Assembly (NCBI GenBank): GCA_002348905.1 | Contig: DEBW01000151.1 | Location: 1-31,566, forward strand | Source of the DNA: Ruminococcus flavefaciens | GTDB taxonomy: Bacteria > Bacillota > Clostridia > Oscillospirales > Ruminococcaceae | Direction of reading: 5' to 3' | Length of the DNA: 31,566 nt | Shown here: positions 1-7,795 of the stretch, one piece after another | How positions within the stretch are numbered: position 1 is the stretch's first letter | How the letters are laid out: every line of letters starts with the position of its first letter | The notes under the pieces: model-generated | Seen by the model: only the letters and a program-made list of their open reading frames with translations | Databases searched by the model: none | Told to the model about the DNA's origin: nothing | Made by a program: the position numbers and the translations under genes

Positions 1-260
1 TTTTTCTTAGCTTAATGGCATTACGCTCGTAGGGAGTGACGAATGTTTTCCGTTATTACAGGAGCAGGCAGGGGAGTTGTGAGAGGGGGGCGGTTACTTT
101 AACGGAAAGTGTCCGTCAGGAGCCCCGTATTATCACCAGATATCAAAGCGATTGTATCCTCTATATTTGGTGCTTTTATATCTTGCTTTTTCCTTGAAAT
201 TCGAGTAATATATGATACTGATACCCAGAGTATAGGACGAAACTGGCAATGAGGCGATAG
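1..260. other. Left edge, no recognisable gene
   Basis: I find no convincing gene here. A 67-codon minus-strand reading frame exists (99-302), but its start lies inside a terminator hairpin and it has no ribosome binding site, so I do not call it. Its last 30 or so residues look protein-like and could be the tail of a decayed mobile-element gene. A short palindrome (ACGGA/TCCGT, 102-116) has no function I can assign. Confidence 0.3.
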
Positions 261-297
261 TAAAACAAAAGCCACACCGTCTGAATAGCGGTATGGC
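261..297 (-). terminator. Rho-independent terminator, minus strand
   Basis: On the minus strand a 9-bp stem (GCCATACCG / CGGTGTGGC, one G-U pair) with a 9-base loop spans 297-271. It is followed directly by TTTTGTTTTA (270-261). It would end transcription of the leftward recombinase gene. It lies just outside the left inverted repeat, so it would also stop a promoter placed leftward by inversion of the segment. Confidence 0.75.
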
Positions 298-315
298 TGC
301 AAATTCCTAGAAAAA

Positions 316-340
316 CTATCGCAAAAGCCGATATTTTGCG
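316..340 (+). repeat. Left 25-bp inverted repeat / putative recombinase core site
   Basis: These 25 bases are the exact reverse complement of 1600-1624. The slightly longer stretch 317-343 is itself a dyad: 10-bp arms TATCGCAAAA and TTTTGCGATA around a 7-base spacer GCCGATA. Arms of 9-12 bp around a 6-8 bp spacer are the usual form of a tyrosine-recombinase crossover site. The asymmetric spacer lies in opposite orientation in the two copies, which would give inversion rather than excision of the DNA between them. Confidence 0.8.
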
Positions 341-355
341 ATAGAAGCAGCCGCT

Positions 356-1444
356 TTATTCATTTTTCAAGAAGCTCTGTACTTTCAAAAAGCCATCTGA
401 ACACGCTTCATATACTCTCTCTTTTGGTCGAAAGAGCTGTGAACATAGCGATTCAGCGTGATTTCTACGTAACTGTGCCCAAGAAGTTCGCTCAAAGCCT
501 AGTTTGATGCAATTTGTGGCGAAAATATGCCGAAGGGCATGGAAGTGAACTGACGGTAATTTTGCGTTTTTCAGAATTGTCTGGAAACGATACTGCATTG
601 CTCTCGGCTCGATCGGCTTTTCTGTACCAGTCAGGATATATTCGTTGGGTTTTCCCTTGAATTTAAGCAAGAAGCTCACCATACACTCCGGAATTGGAAT
701 CTGCCTGCGAGAAGATTCGCTTTTCGGGTCGGTAATGATGAGCTTCGTTTTGCTAGATGCGGTTGGACATTGTATGCGCTGCATAGTTTTGGTGACGGTC
801 AATATCCGCTTTTCGAGGTCGATATCTCTCCATTGAAGCGGGCACAGCTCCCCTATGCGGAGTCCTGTTGTCATTGAAAGTGCAGTTCCTAGTGTGCTAC
901 GATTCTGATGTGTTCCAATATACTGCTGTAAGGTCTTCTGTTCAGCGTCATCGAGTAGCTGAATATCAGGAGACTTCTTTTTTGGAAGTACAATTCCATC
1001 CAGAGGGTTAAAAATCTGGTAGGTTCTGACAGCGTATTTGAAAACGGTCTTCATCAGGATCACGATATCGGCAATATATCGCGGAGAAAAGCCTGCCTTC
1101 TGTTTTTCGGCAATGAAATCATAGATGTGGTTGGCGGTTAAACTGCTGACTGCTATCTCGCCGAATGCCGGAAGTATATGCTTGTCTGCTTTCATAGTAT
1201 AATTGGCTGCCGTAGACTCCTTCACACGGTGTAGAATACTGCGATGCCACTCTGAAAACAGTTCTGCTATGGTCAAGGTGCAGTATCCTTGCGGTCTGTT
1301 CTGCTGACAGATTGCCTGAACGCACTCGATGCACTGCTCCTTTGTGCGTGCGAGAACATATAAAAATGCCCTTTTTCCGTCAGGCTTTTTGCCGTTTGGG
1401 ATACGGCTCTCAAAACGACCGTCTTTGCGCTGGTATAAATTCAC
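356..1444 (-). pseudogene. Tyrosine recombinase (phage-type integrase), frameshifted near the C-terminus
   Basis: The start is GTG at 1444 with GAGGAGGA seven bases upstream. The N-terminus has an Arm-DNA-binding-like region (residues about 1-50), then a core-binding SAM-like helical domain (about 55-155), then the catalytic domain. Arg I is seen in TGLRIGE (R195) and the HxxR motif in HALRH (H302, R305). Right after KLGF the frame is wrong: this frame continues with non-family sequence to 356. The neighbouring frame encodes the expected SELLGH box and the TLNRYVH nucleophile motif and stops at 385-387. Family members have about five residues (DVKAL-like) between GF and SELLGH, so I infer a 14-nucleotide deletion, perhaps between short CTTTG repeats. 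His-III and the catalytic Tyr are lost from the product, which should be inactive unless another recombinase acts. The gene is flanked by identical inverted sites and probably once inverted its own segment. Confidence 0.85.
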
Positions 1445-1526
1445 GGTAATATCCTCCTCGATTTTCCATATTGTTAATTCTTTCTAAATTTGTACTTAAA
1501 ATATAGAATTTTTTTGGTCACACCTC

Positions 1527-1556
1527 TTGACAAATGGGCAGTAGATGTGATATGCT
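1527..1556 (+). promoter_or_regulatory. Sigma-A-type promoter inside the putative invertible segment, facing right
   Basis: A consensus -35 TTGACA (1527-1532) is followed by an 18-base spacer and -10 TATGCT (1551-1556). An extended TG sits one base before the -10. The first likely transcript base is near 1563. Transcription would cross the right inverted repeat and reach the operon starting at 1800. No gene begins between the promoter and the repeat, so the promoter appears to be meant to fire out of the segment. Confidence 0.65.
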
Positions 1557-1599
1557 TAATGTAGAGTATCTGTCGGATTTTGTCAAGGGAAGCGCCCTT

Positions 1600-1624
1600 C
1601 GCAAAATATCGGCTTTTGCGATAG
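1600..1624 (-). repeat. Right 25-bp inverted repeat / putative recombinase core site
   Basis: This is a perfect inverted copy of 316-340. The dyad here has 8-bp arms (TCGCAAAA / TTTTGCGA) around the 7-base spacer TATCGGC, the reverse complement of the left spacer. The outermost left bases differ (CTTCGC instead of TATCGC). A small AAGGG/CCCTT hairpin (1585-1599) abuts it. I see no target-site duplication outside the two repeats, which argues against simple transposon ends. Confidence 0.8.
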
Positions 1625-1653
1625 GTCAACTTCTTTATACTATTATTCGTTTA

Positions 1654-1683
1654 TTGCTCACTATTCATATATTTCAGTATATT
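1654..1683 (+). promoter_or_regulatory. Possible weak promoter outside the segment
   Basis: TTGCTC (1654-1659), an 18-base spacer and TATATT (1678-1683) form a weaker sigma-A-like match in an AT-rich stretch between the right repeat and the first operon gene. If real, it would give orientation-independent basal expression. AT-rich DNA produces such matches by chance, so confidence is low. The remainder of 1625-1799 shows no gene. Confidence 0.3.
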
Positions 1684-1760
1684 CTGTCTTAATATATACA
1701 AATTGTAAATTCGAGGTGCCTATCGTGACCATAAAAAAATTTAGTATATTAAAACTGATG

Positions 1761-1802
1761 AAAGGAGGAAGCTGTGGTGTTTATCACAGCGAATAAAGTA
1801 TG
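1761..1802 (+). promoter_or_regulatory. Ribosome binding site separated from ATG by a hairpin
   Basis: A near-perfect Shine-Dalgarno AAAGGAGG (1761-1768) lies 31 bases before the ATG at 1800, too far for normal initiation. Between them GCTGTG (1771-1776) and CACAGC (1785-1790) form a stem, extendable by a G-U and a U-A pair to 8 bp with a 4-base loop. Folding this stem would bring the effective spacing to about 11 bases. An in-frame TAA at 1794 rules out an earlier start in the frame of the gene. Confidence 0.5.
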
Positions 1803-2411
1803 TCGTGGTATAATCCAAGTCAGGACGAGGCGGCTGATGAATACTATTCGTCCAAAAGCAGATACACAAATGCCGCAAATCAGAGGTATGCAGCTGCAAG
1901 AGCAGCTGAGGGTTGTTGCGCTGAAAAGGCTCAAGCATTGAGCGCAATTAATTCCTGTCAGATTGATAAACTGAATTTTGAAAGAAGAATCGAAGATATC
2001 CGTCAGATCGTATATGCCCTTGAAGGAGGAGCTGGTTCTCTTGTAAGTGCGATTGGCGCTGACATTCCAACTTTGATTTCAAGATTTAACAAATCTGTAG
2101 AGCAAACAGACTCCAGTTACAGAGGAAGTATTTTCTGTAGGGACATAAAACCTATAAGCTGGTGTGGGGTGTTCCAGAACAAGAATGTGGGTGATGATTC
2201 CTTGCTTAGTGGTGCGCTGGAAATGTTTAAGAACGAAATCACTAGGCTTGAAAATGCTCTGAGGGATCTTGAAGCTCAAATGAATAATCTTCATAGGATG
2301 GTTGACGAACTCACTTCAAAGATCAATATGTATACTGTCGAGCAGGATCATTGTCGCAGTATTATGATTAGTAGTGCCTATGAAATGAATCACTTCAAGC
2401 TGTATATGTGA
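1800..2411 (+). CDS. Coiled-coil T7SS effector-partner protein (DUF5082-like)
   Basis: The 203-residue protein begins MSWYNPSQDEA and is mostly charged helix. A first helical region runs over residues about 5-95, with Ala-rich heptads around YTNAANQRYAAARAA. A central non-helical Cys/Trp-containing stretch spans about 100-135, and a second coiled coil about 140-195. There is no signal peptide or membrane segment. Small helical proteins of this kind (YwqH/DUF5082, Lap proteins) commonly sit directly upstream of LXG effectors and bind their N-terminal helices to form a WXG100-like targeting unit. That role is inferred here from fold and position: the first effector-like gene starts 16 bases downstream. 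It is the first gene of the operon and its initiation signal is unusual. Confidence 0.6.
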   Translation: MSWYNPSQDEAADEYYSSKSRYTNAANQRYAAARAAEGCCAEKAQALSAINSCQIDKLNFERRIEDIRQIVYALEGGAGSLVSAIGADIPTLISRFNKSVEQTDSSYRGSIFCRDIKPISWCGVFQNKNVGDDSLLSGALEMFKNEITRLENALRDLEAQMNNLHRMVDELTSKINMYTVEQDHCRSIMISSAYEMNHFKLYM

Positions 2412-2427
2412 TTCACTTCCTTGAGAG

Positions 2428-3893
2428 GTGTTTGCTATGAGAATAGAAATTATAGGTGATTCATCAGGCAGAACTTCCACAATATCTGGGTTGTATACAG
2501 ATTTTGATTCGCTTATGACAGAAATAGATTCTGTCATAAGCGCATTACAGAAAATGAAATCTTTTTCGTGTAATATGTCTGGTGGTATCGGTATATTACA
2601 GAATGCAGTAGGTAATGTGGAGAGTCGTTTGCAGGCAGAAGCAATCAAGAAAAATGCGATATCATCCGCAAAAGGTAAATGTGATAGCTTTCTTCAATTA
2701 GTATCAAAAATTGATTCTCAGGTCGCTGAAACGGTTTCAGTGAATAAGGAGAATTTTTATAGCTTGAATAAATGGGCAAGACCTTCTGCTATAGAATTGA
2801 CTGTTGAATCGTGGTATGCTTCTGCGAAAGAGTGGATAAAGCATTCAGTTAAAACTGTAGCTGATTATTTCTCTCATTCATTTGAGGTATATAATGAAAC
2901 AGATTTTTCCAAACTTACAACTGATGAACTTAGAGCATACTATGAAGAACTTAAGAAAAAGTATGATAGTGAAGATGCTTGTAGTGATGATAAAATCAGA
3001 ATGAATGCATTATATCAGTATATATCTCAAAATGCAACGTCTGCAAATCAACTCGAATATATTAGACTACATAATGAAATTTACGCCTTATTGTATCCAG
3101 AGAGTATATCAGAAGTTGAGAGCATTCTCAAAGGTAATGCCAAAGAAATTGACGTAAAAGAAGAATTATTTTTAAGATATTATATGACCTACGGTACCAA
3201 TTACGATACAGCAAGAAAGCTATATGCTATGCGAGTTGAGTCTAATAATACTACATATGGTGATATGAGCATGATAGATACCTTCGATGGGAATAGTGCC
3301 TCTGCTAAACAAGGGAACTTCCATATCGAAAATATGCAAGTATCAAGGAACGCTGACGGTTCGTGCGATTTTTCCTGTTACGCACGACAGACATCGGTTG
3401 CATCTTCCTATGGGGCAGCAGTTGTCTATAATTGTGATGGAAGTATTAAAGAAGTAGTAATTCTTGATAGATATCATAATGTGACTGATTTGCCTTCTGC
3501 AGTAAAAACTATATATAATTCATGGATCGGTGAAGATATTCCGAAACAAAAGTAGATGTAAATATTCCAAAGGGTGGATATATACAAATCACAGATGATC
3601 CAGATGAAATAGCAATTATACAAGCCGCTAAAGGTGTAGAAGAAATAGTTGTCGATGAGGTTAAGGATGTAATAAAAGATGCAATCATTGACGAGGTCAA
3701 AGAAACAACAGGTATAGGAAAAATAGGCAAGCATGATAAAGATGCTGTTAAGTGGGGTGGTAAGGTTATTGGAACTGCTGTTAAAGGATATGAGGCGGTG
3801 AAAAAGTCAGCTGAAATTTCAGATAGGCTCGGAAATATATATTGGAGTAGCAAGGAGAAAGGAACTGACTCTCTTGTAATATACAATAGTTAA
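2428..3893 (+). pseudogene. T7SS effector-like protein 1, frameshifted
   Basis: The reading frame opens at ATG 2428 (GAGAGGTG upstream) and stops at 3553-3555 after 375 residues. Residues 1-117 match the N-terminal module of the proteins at 3942 and 6328, including CNMSGGIG.LQNA and FYSLNKWARP. Residues about 118-370 are not recognised. The following 340 bases are clearly coding in the -1 frame: about 115 open codons from 3534 to TAA 3891-3893, containing VDVNIPKGGY and DEVKDVIKDAIIDEVKE, with no ATG of their own. Loss of one base near 3535-3550 would explain this, giving an original protein of about 485 residues. The local sequence does not form a standard -1 slippery heptamer, so I favour mutation or sequencing error over programmed frameshifting. 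No immunity gene is apparent next to it. Confidence 0.65.
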
Positions 3894-3941
3894 TTAAGAA
3901 GAATACTAAAAGATACGATCGTTTTCTGTTGAGGTGATATA

Positions 3942-5318
3942 ATGAGAATCGAATTGAATTCTGGTGGTCTTACTGGAACCGCCTCGCTTTCAACAATGCA
4001 ATCTGAGATAACAGCACTCCTTGGAGGAGCGGATGTCTTCCTTTCTGCTTTAAGAAGCGTGAAAAGCTATACATGCAATATTAATGGCGGTGTTGGTAGT
4101 TTACAAGGAGCTCTTGATGAGGTTGAATTGCGTATTCAAACTGCGGAGACCGCAAGTAGTAATTTAAACGCTGCAAAAGATAAGATAGGCTCTTTTATAG
4201 AATTGACTAAAACAGTTGATTTAACCGTAAGCGGACTTGTGAACAGAAATAAGCATGAGTTTTACAATCTGAATGAATGGTCAAGACCGCCCCAGAAGGA
4301 AGAAGAAAAAGAGTGGTATGAAAAACTATACGATTGGGCTTGCGGTGTTGGCGATTCAATAGCCGAAACTGCACAGAAAGCATGGAATGGTATAAAATCA
4401 TTTTGTAGCTCGGTAAAAGATAAACTTGATGAATGGTTTGCTGAGTTTCAGGAGTGGTGGAAAGATCATACAACGATTACACCTATGTCAATTGAGGATG
4501 AAGTGTTTGATTCTAATCATCCCGATTATTACGGTGGAAAACAGCATGGCCCGAAGAACAACATAAATGCTGATGGTGTTATTACAGGAAAGGAAAAAGC
4601 ATATTTGGATTTAATCCAAAAAAATACAGGCAGAGATACAAGTAAATGGACTGAGCAAGATTTGAAGGACTATTTGGATGCCTCATATAAGTATAATCCT
4701 AATACAGGTAAAAAAGAAGTTGATGTGCCAGGTTTGAATCATCAAGGGTGTGAGTATCAAGCGTTGGTGAACACAATATTTGAATACTATATTCATAGAG
4801 AAAATGGAGAGACTGAATTCTACCAAAAGTTTGGATACACTCTGAGGGATGAAAACGGGAATCTCAACTATGAAATAGCTCTGGTTGACCTGTATTCAAA
4901 AAATGAGGAACCAAATATTGATGGATTAACTGATGAAGCAGCCGAAAAAATCATTGAACGCTACATGGGAGATTCGGGTAACGATGGGAATAGTTCGGTA
5001 TCCGTTGACATGAAAAGAAACCAACATATTACCGTAAATAACATTGATAATTACCTTAGATCAGGAAAGCAGGTCATTGTTTCTTCACAAAGGTATATCT
5101 TATATGATGAGGCTGGAAAACAACGTTCCTGTGGTGGACATGCAATGGTTATTACTGGTGTTACAAAAGATGGACGATATATTGTATCCTCATGGGGGGA
5201 TAAGTATTATATCGATCCTAAAGATGTTGGAAAAAAAGTTACATGGACAGACAGCGATGGAGTTTATCATGAGGATACAGTCAAAAAAATGGCTTTTTCT
5301 ACATTAGAATACAAATAA
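3942..5318 (+). CDS. T7SS effector-like protein 2 with papain-like cysteine peptidase domain
   Basis: The 458-residue protein starts at ATG 3942 behind TTGAGGTG. Residues 1-118 are the shared N-terminal module (MRIELNSGGLTG, CNINGGVGSLQGAL, EFYNLNEWSRP). A Trp-rich helical linker spans about 120-180. The C-terminal domain (about 225-458) has the order of a C39-like/papain-fold peptidase: Cys in NHQGCEYQALVN (C270), His in GGHAMVITGV (H400), then the strand YIVSSWGDKYYIDP. In most relatives the position before SWG is Asn or Asp; here it is Ser (416), so the third catalytic residue is altered or lies elsewhere. I infer an antibacterial or host-directed secreted protease. The lipoprotein 40 bases downstream is a candidate immunity factor. 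Confidence 0.7.
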   Translation: MRIELNSGGLTGTASLSTMQSEITALLGGADVFLSALRSVKSYTCNINGGVGSLQGALDEVELRIQTAETASSNLNAAKDKIGSFIELTKTVDLTVSGLVNRNKHEFYNLNEWSRPPQKEEEKEWYEKLYDWACGVGDSIAETAQKAWNGIKSFCSSVKDKLDEWFAEFQEWWKDHTTITPMSIEDEVFDSNHPDYYGGKQHGPKNNINADGVITGKEKAYLDLIQKNTGRDTSKWTEQDLKDYLDASYKYNPNTGKKEVDVPGLNHQGCEYQALVNTIFEYYIHRENGETEFYQKFGYTLRDENGNLNYEIALVDLYSKNEEPNIDGLTDEAAEKIIERYMGDSGNDGNSSVSVDMKRNQHITVNNIDNYLRSGKQVIVSSQRYILYDEAGKQRSCGGHAMVITGVTKDGRYIVSSWGDKYYIDPKDVGKKVTWTDSDGVYHEDTVKKMAFSTLEYK

Positions 5319-5358
5319 AAACTGAGAACAAATTAATGAAAATAGTAAAGGTGGAAAG

Positions 5359-6186
5359 ATGTGTAAGCAAATTCTATTATGCTTTTTTACAGTGATAATA
5401 GGCGGTTTCTTGTTCGCTTGTGGTCAAGTAGCGGATAACTATGAAGAATCAATAGGAACGACCTCTGAATTCAGTGATGGGAGTAACATAGAACTTATGA
5501 ATATAGCTGAAATTGATAGAATAGAGATTAGGGAACCAAGTGATGGCGTATACAAATCACAATTGCTGCTTCAAGTTAAAGGGGATTATTTAACTCGGTT
5601 TGCTGAAGTTATGCATAACATTAAAATAGACAATGAACTTCCAATGCGAACTCCTCTCTACTCGTTGTACTTTTATAATGGGAATAATGAAATTGTGGAT
5701 ACATGGACAATCGATGTATACCGGACAATCATAACTAAAGACAGTAACAAATTTTTGAGAGAGAACAGTAGTGACATAGATACACTTCTATCTGATATAG
5801 AAAGCGATTATGGACTTGGCTACGATTTACTTGAGCGAGTACCTGGAGAATCATATTATAGTAATATCGAAAATGCCGATGCAATTTATATTCGTAGTCA
5901 AGATGATTCATATTTTGATGATGATGTGGTGATTGACTATAAAGTCTCTAACGGATTAGTAGATCAAATGAAATGTCACTGGCAAGAGATTATAACATCT
6001 ACAACTCAAAATAAAAACTACACTATAAGATACACGATAAATGTGTCTGATAGGAATGGAATAGCGCTTTATGCTATACATTTAGCCGATGACGATTCTT
6101 TGTACACAAGCACTGGATATAAGCTGTCTGGTCAGTTTATAAATGAGTGGATAGATGCTGCGAAAAGAGAGGCAAATATCCAATAA
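5359..6186 (+). CDS. Secreted lipoprotein, candidate immunity protein
   Basis: The 275-residue protein has a lipoprotein signal: K3, a hydrophobic core at residues 5-19, and a lipobox LFAC with lipidated C21. The mature part is acidic, with no recognised family. It contains alternating strands and helices and aspartate-rich stretches around residues 190-200. The AAGGTGG site precedes ATG 5359. The gene follows the papain-like effector in the same direction. T7SS toxin operons usually place immunity genes right after the toxin, and a membrane-tethered extracellular immunity protein fits a toxin acting outside the cytoplasm. The immunity role is positional inference only. The 141 bases downstream hold no gene. 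Confidence 0.55.
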   Translation: MCKQILLCFFTVIIGGFLFACGQVADNYEESIGTTSEFSDGSNIELMNIAEIDRIEIREPSDGVYKSQLLLQVKGDYLTRFAEVMHNIKIDNELPMRTPLYSLYFYNGNNEIVDTWTIDVYRTIITKDSNKFLRENSSDIDTLLSDIESDYGLGYDLLERVPGESYYSNIENADAIYIRSQDDSYFDDDVVIDYKVSNGLVDQMKCHWQEIITSTTQNKNYTIRYTINVSDRNGIALYAIHLADDDSLYTSTGYKLSGQFINEWIDAAKREANIQ

Positions 6187-6327
6187 CTTTTTTCAAATAA
6201 ATGATCTTGGGAAATTTATTACTGGATTTCGATAGATGTCATCCAATACGTATGATTCTGAGCTGCTGTATTTAGTGACTAATAAATTATTTGATACTGT
6301 TAAAAATAATGAGAGGAGGCTTGATGT

Positions 6328-7764
6328 ATGCGGATAGTAATCAACTCAGGCGGCTTAAGTGGTATATCGATTTTCTCTATGACACAACACATAGATGAAC
6401 TTATAAATCAAGCATCGTCTATGACAAGTGGTCTGAATATACTTAAACAAGGCATATATAATATGAATGGAGGCGTTGGCTGCCTTCAAAATGCATTAGA
6501 TAATATCGGGTTCAGAATCACTCAGGCTGAAACACACAATTCAAACTTGTCACAAGTAAAGCAGAAAACAGAGGCTTTTATTACATTCACAAGAAATGTT
6601 GATAAGTCTGTTTCTGGAATGGTTTCAAGCAACAACGAAGAATTCTATAAGGTAAATTCATGGGCTAATCCGTCTATTTCAATAAATCCTGGCGGTGGCT
6701 TATTAGACCTTTTCGATGAGTGGATATCCAGAGGAAAGCAATGGATCGATGATAGAGATTCTTCCATGATACCATTTGGCACAGCTGGTTTAGCTGCCGC
6801 TGCTGGTTTCCTGAACAGTGCAGGCGGTGGAGCTGGCGGTGGTGGTGGCGGAGGATGGTCGTCCGATGCTGAAGAGTCTTCTGGTGTAACCATAACCGGT
6901 TCTGGTCCCTCTGGAAAGGTAGAAGATGGTAAAGCATCAGGTTCGCTATTATCTGGAAGCATAGAAGGCAATGGAGCTTTTGTTGGTTTTGATACATCTG
7001 GAAAACTCGAAGGTGAACTTGTAGGCGGTTCAGCAAAAGCCAGTGCGGGCGGAGAGTGGGATTTGAAAAAGAAAAATGCCTCTGTCTCAGCAGAAGCTAA
7101 AGCTGAAGGACACCTTGCGAAAGGATCAGCGTCTGGTAGCATCGGTTTACTCAATGGAAAAGTTGAAGGTTCTGTTGGAAATGTTGGAGCTAAAGGAGAA
7201 GTCGGCTTAAGCATTTTTGACAGTGGTAAGTTCAGTCCCTCGATTTACGCTGGTGCATCAGCAGAAGCAAGCGTCGCTAAAGGTAGTGCCGAAACAAGTT
7301 TTGGAACTGAAGAATATAATGCGTTCGTTGAAGCTAAGGGTTCAGTATTAACTGCCAAGGCACATGCTGAGGCAGGAGCTGGAAAAATTACATATACCGA
7401 TTCAGCAGGTCGTACTCAAACATCATATGGTGCGAAAGCAGAAGCAGGAGCTGAGGCTTATCTTGCCGAAGGCACTGTATCCGGTGGTGTAACAATTTGC
7501 GGAATTAAATTTGATATTGGAGTGTCCGGAAAGGCCGGAGGAGCTGGTGCAAAAGCTGGCGCTCATGCGACAACTGATAATATTGGAGCGGAAGCTCATG
7601 TAGGTTTAGGTGTTGGCGTTGGTGTAAAATTCAATGTTGATTTCAGCGGATTTGAAAATCCACTTGATGACATCGGAGACACCCTTGAAGATATAGGCGA
7701 TAGTATCGGAAGCACACTTGAAGACATAGGTGATTCTGATTGGATGCCTTGGAATTGGTTCTAA
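6328..7764 (+). CDS. T7SS effector-like protein 3, Gly/Ala-rich repeat C-terminus
   Basis: The 478-residue protein starts at ATG 6328 (GAGAGGAGG upstream). Residues 1-118 are the shared module (INSGGLSG, YNMNGGVGCLQNAL, EEFYKVNSWANP). After a linker comes a hydrophobic helix with a poly-Gly tract (about 150-180). A long region (about 185-435) alternates small residues with Lys/Glu/Ser, as in KASAGGEWDLKKKNASVSAEA. This pattern suggests extended beta structure, such as a solenoid or amphipathic membrane-inserting strands. The tail carries three imperfect DIGDxLEDIGDS units and ends in WMPWNWF. No catalytic motif is seen. A pore-forming or structural role is possible but unproven. The DUF4176 gene follows 31 bases downstream, as for chaperones of LXG toxins. 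Confidence 0.6.
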   Translation: MRIVINSGGLSGISIFSMTQHIDELINQASSMTSGLNILKQGIYNMNGGVGCLQNALDNIGFRITQAETHNSNLSQVKQKTEAFITFTRNVDKSVSGMVSSNNEEFYKVNSWANPSISINPGGGLLDLFDEWISRGKQWIDDRDSSMIPFGTAGLAAAAGFLNSAGGGAGGGGGGGWSSDAEESSGVTITGSGPSGKVEDGKASGSLLSGSIEGNGAFVGFDTSGKLEGELVGGSAKASAGGEWDLKKKNASVSAEAKAEGHLAKGSASGSIGLLNGKVEGSVGNVGAKGEVGLSIFDSGKFSPSIYAGASAEASVAKGSAETSFGTEEYNAFVEAKGSVLTAKAHAEAGAGKITYTDSAGRTQTSYGAKAEAGAEAYLAEGTVSGGVTICGIKFDIGVSGKAGGAGAKAGAHATTDNIGAEAHVGLGVGVGVKFNVDFSGFENPLDDIGDTLEDIGDSIGSTLEDIGDSDWMPWNWF

Positions 7765-7795
7765 ACCTATAATTGATACTAGACAGGAGGAAATT

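Noticed and set aside
99..302. 67-codon minus-strand reading frame at the left edge
   Set aside because: The start lies in the terminator hairpin stem and there is no ribosome binding site; at most the tail is a gene fragment.
316..1624. Insertion sequence with terminal inverted repeats
   Set aside because: The only gene is a tyrosine recombinase, the repeats are dyads with spacers like crossover sites, and no target duplication flanks them.
1774..1941. Short GTG-started reading frame overlapping the first operon gene
   Set aside because: It has ideal spacing to the SD, but its Arg/Gln-rich product is unlike a protein and the overlapping frame from 1800 is clearly the real coiled-coil gene.
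3540..3556. Programmed -1 frameshift in effector 1
   Set aside because: No X-XXY-YYZ heptamer in frame and no clear downstream stem or pseudoknot; mutation or sequencing error is simpler.
3509..3886. 125-codon minus-strand reading frame
   Set aside because: Antisense to the frameshifted tail of effector 1; the plus-strand frame has better protein character and continuity.
6645..7214. 189-codon Pro/Ser-rich minus-strand reading frame
   Set aside because: Shadow of the Gly/Ala-rich repeat effector; compositional artefact with no ribosome binding site.
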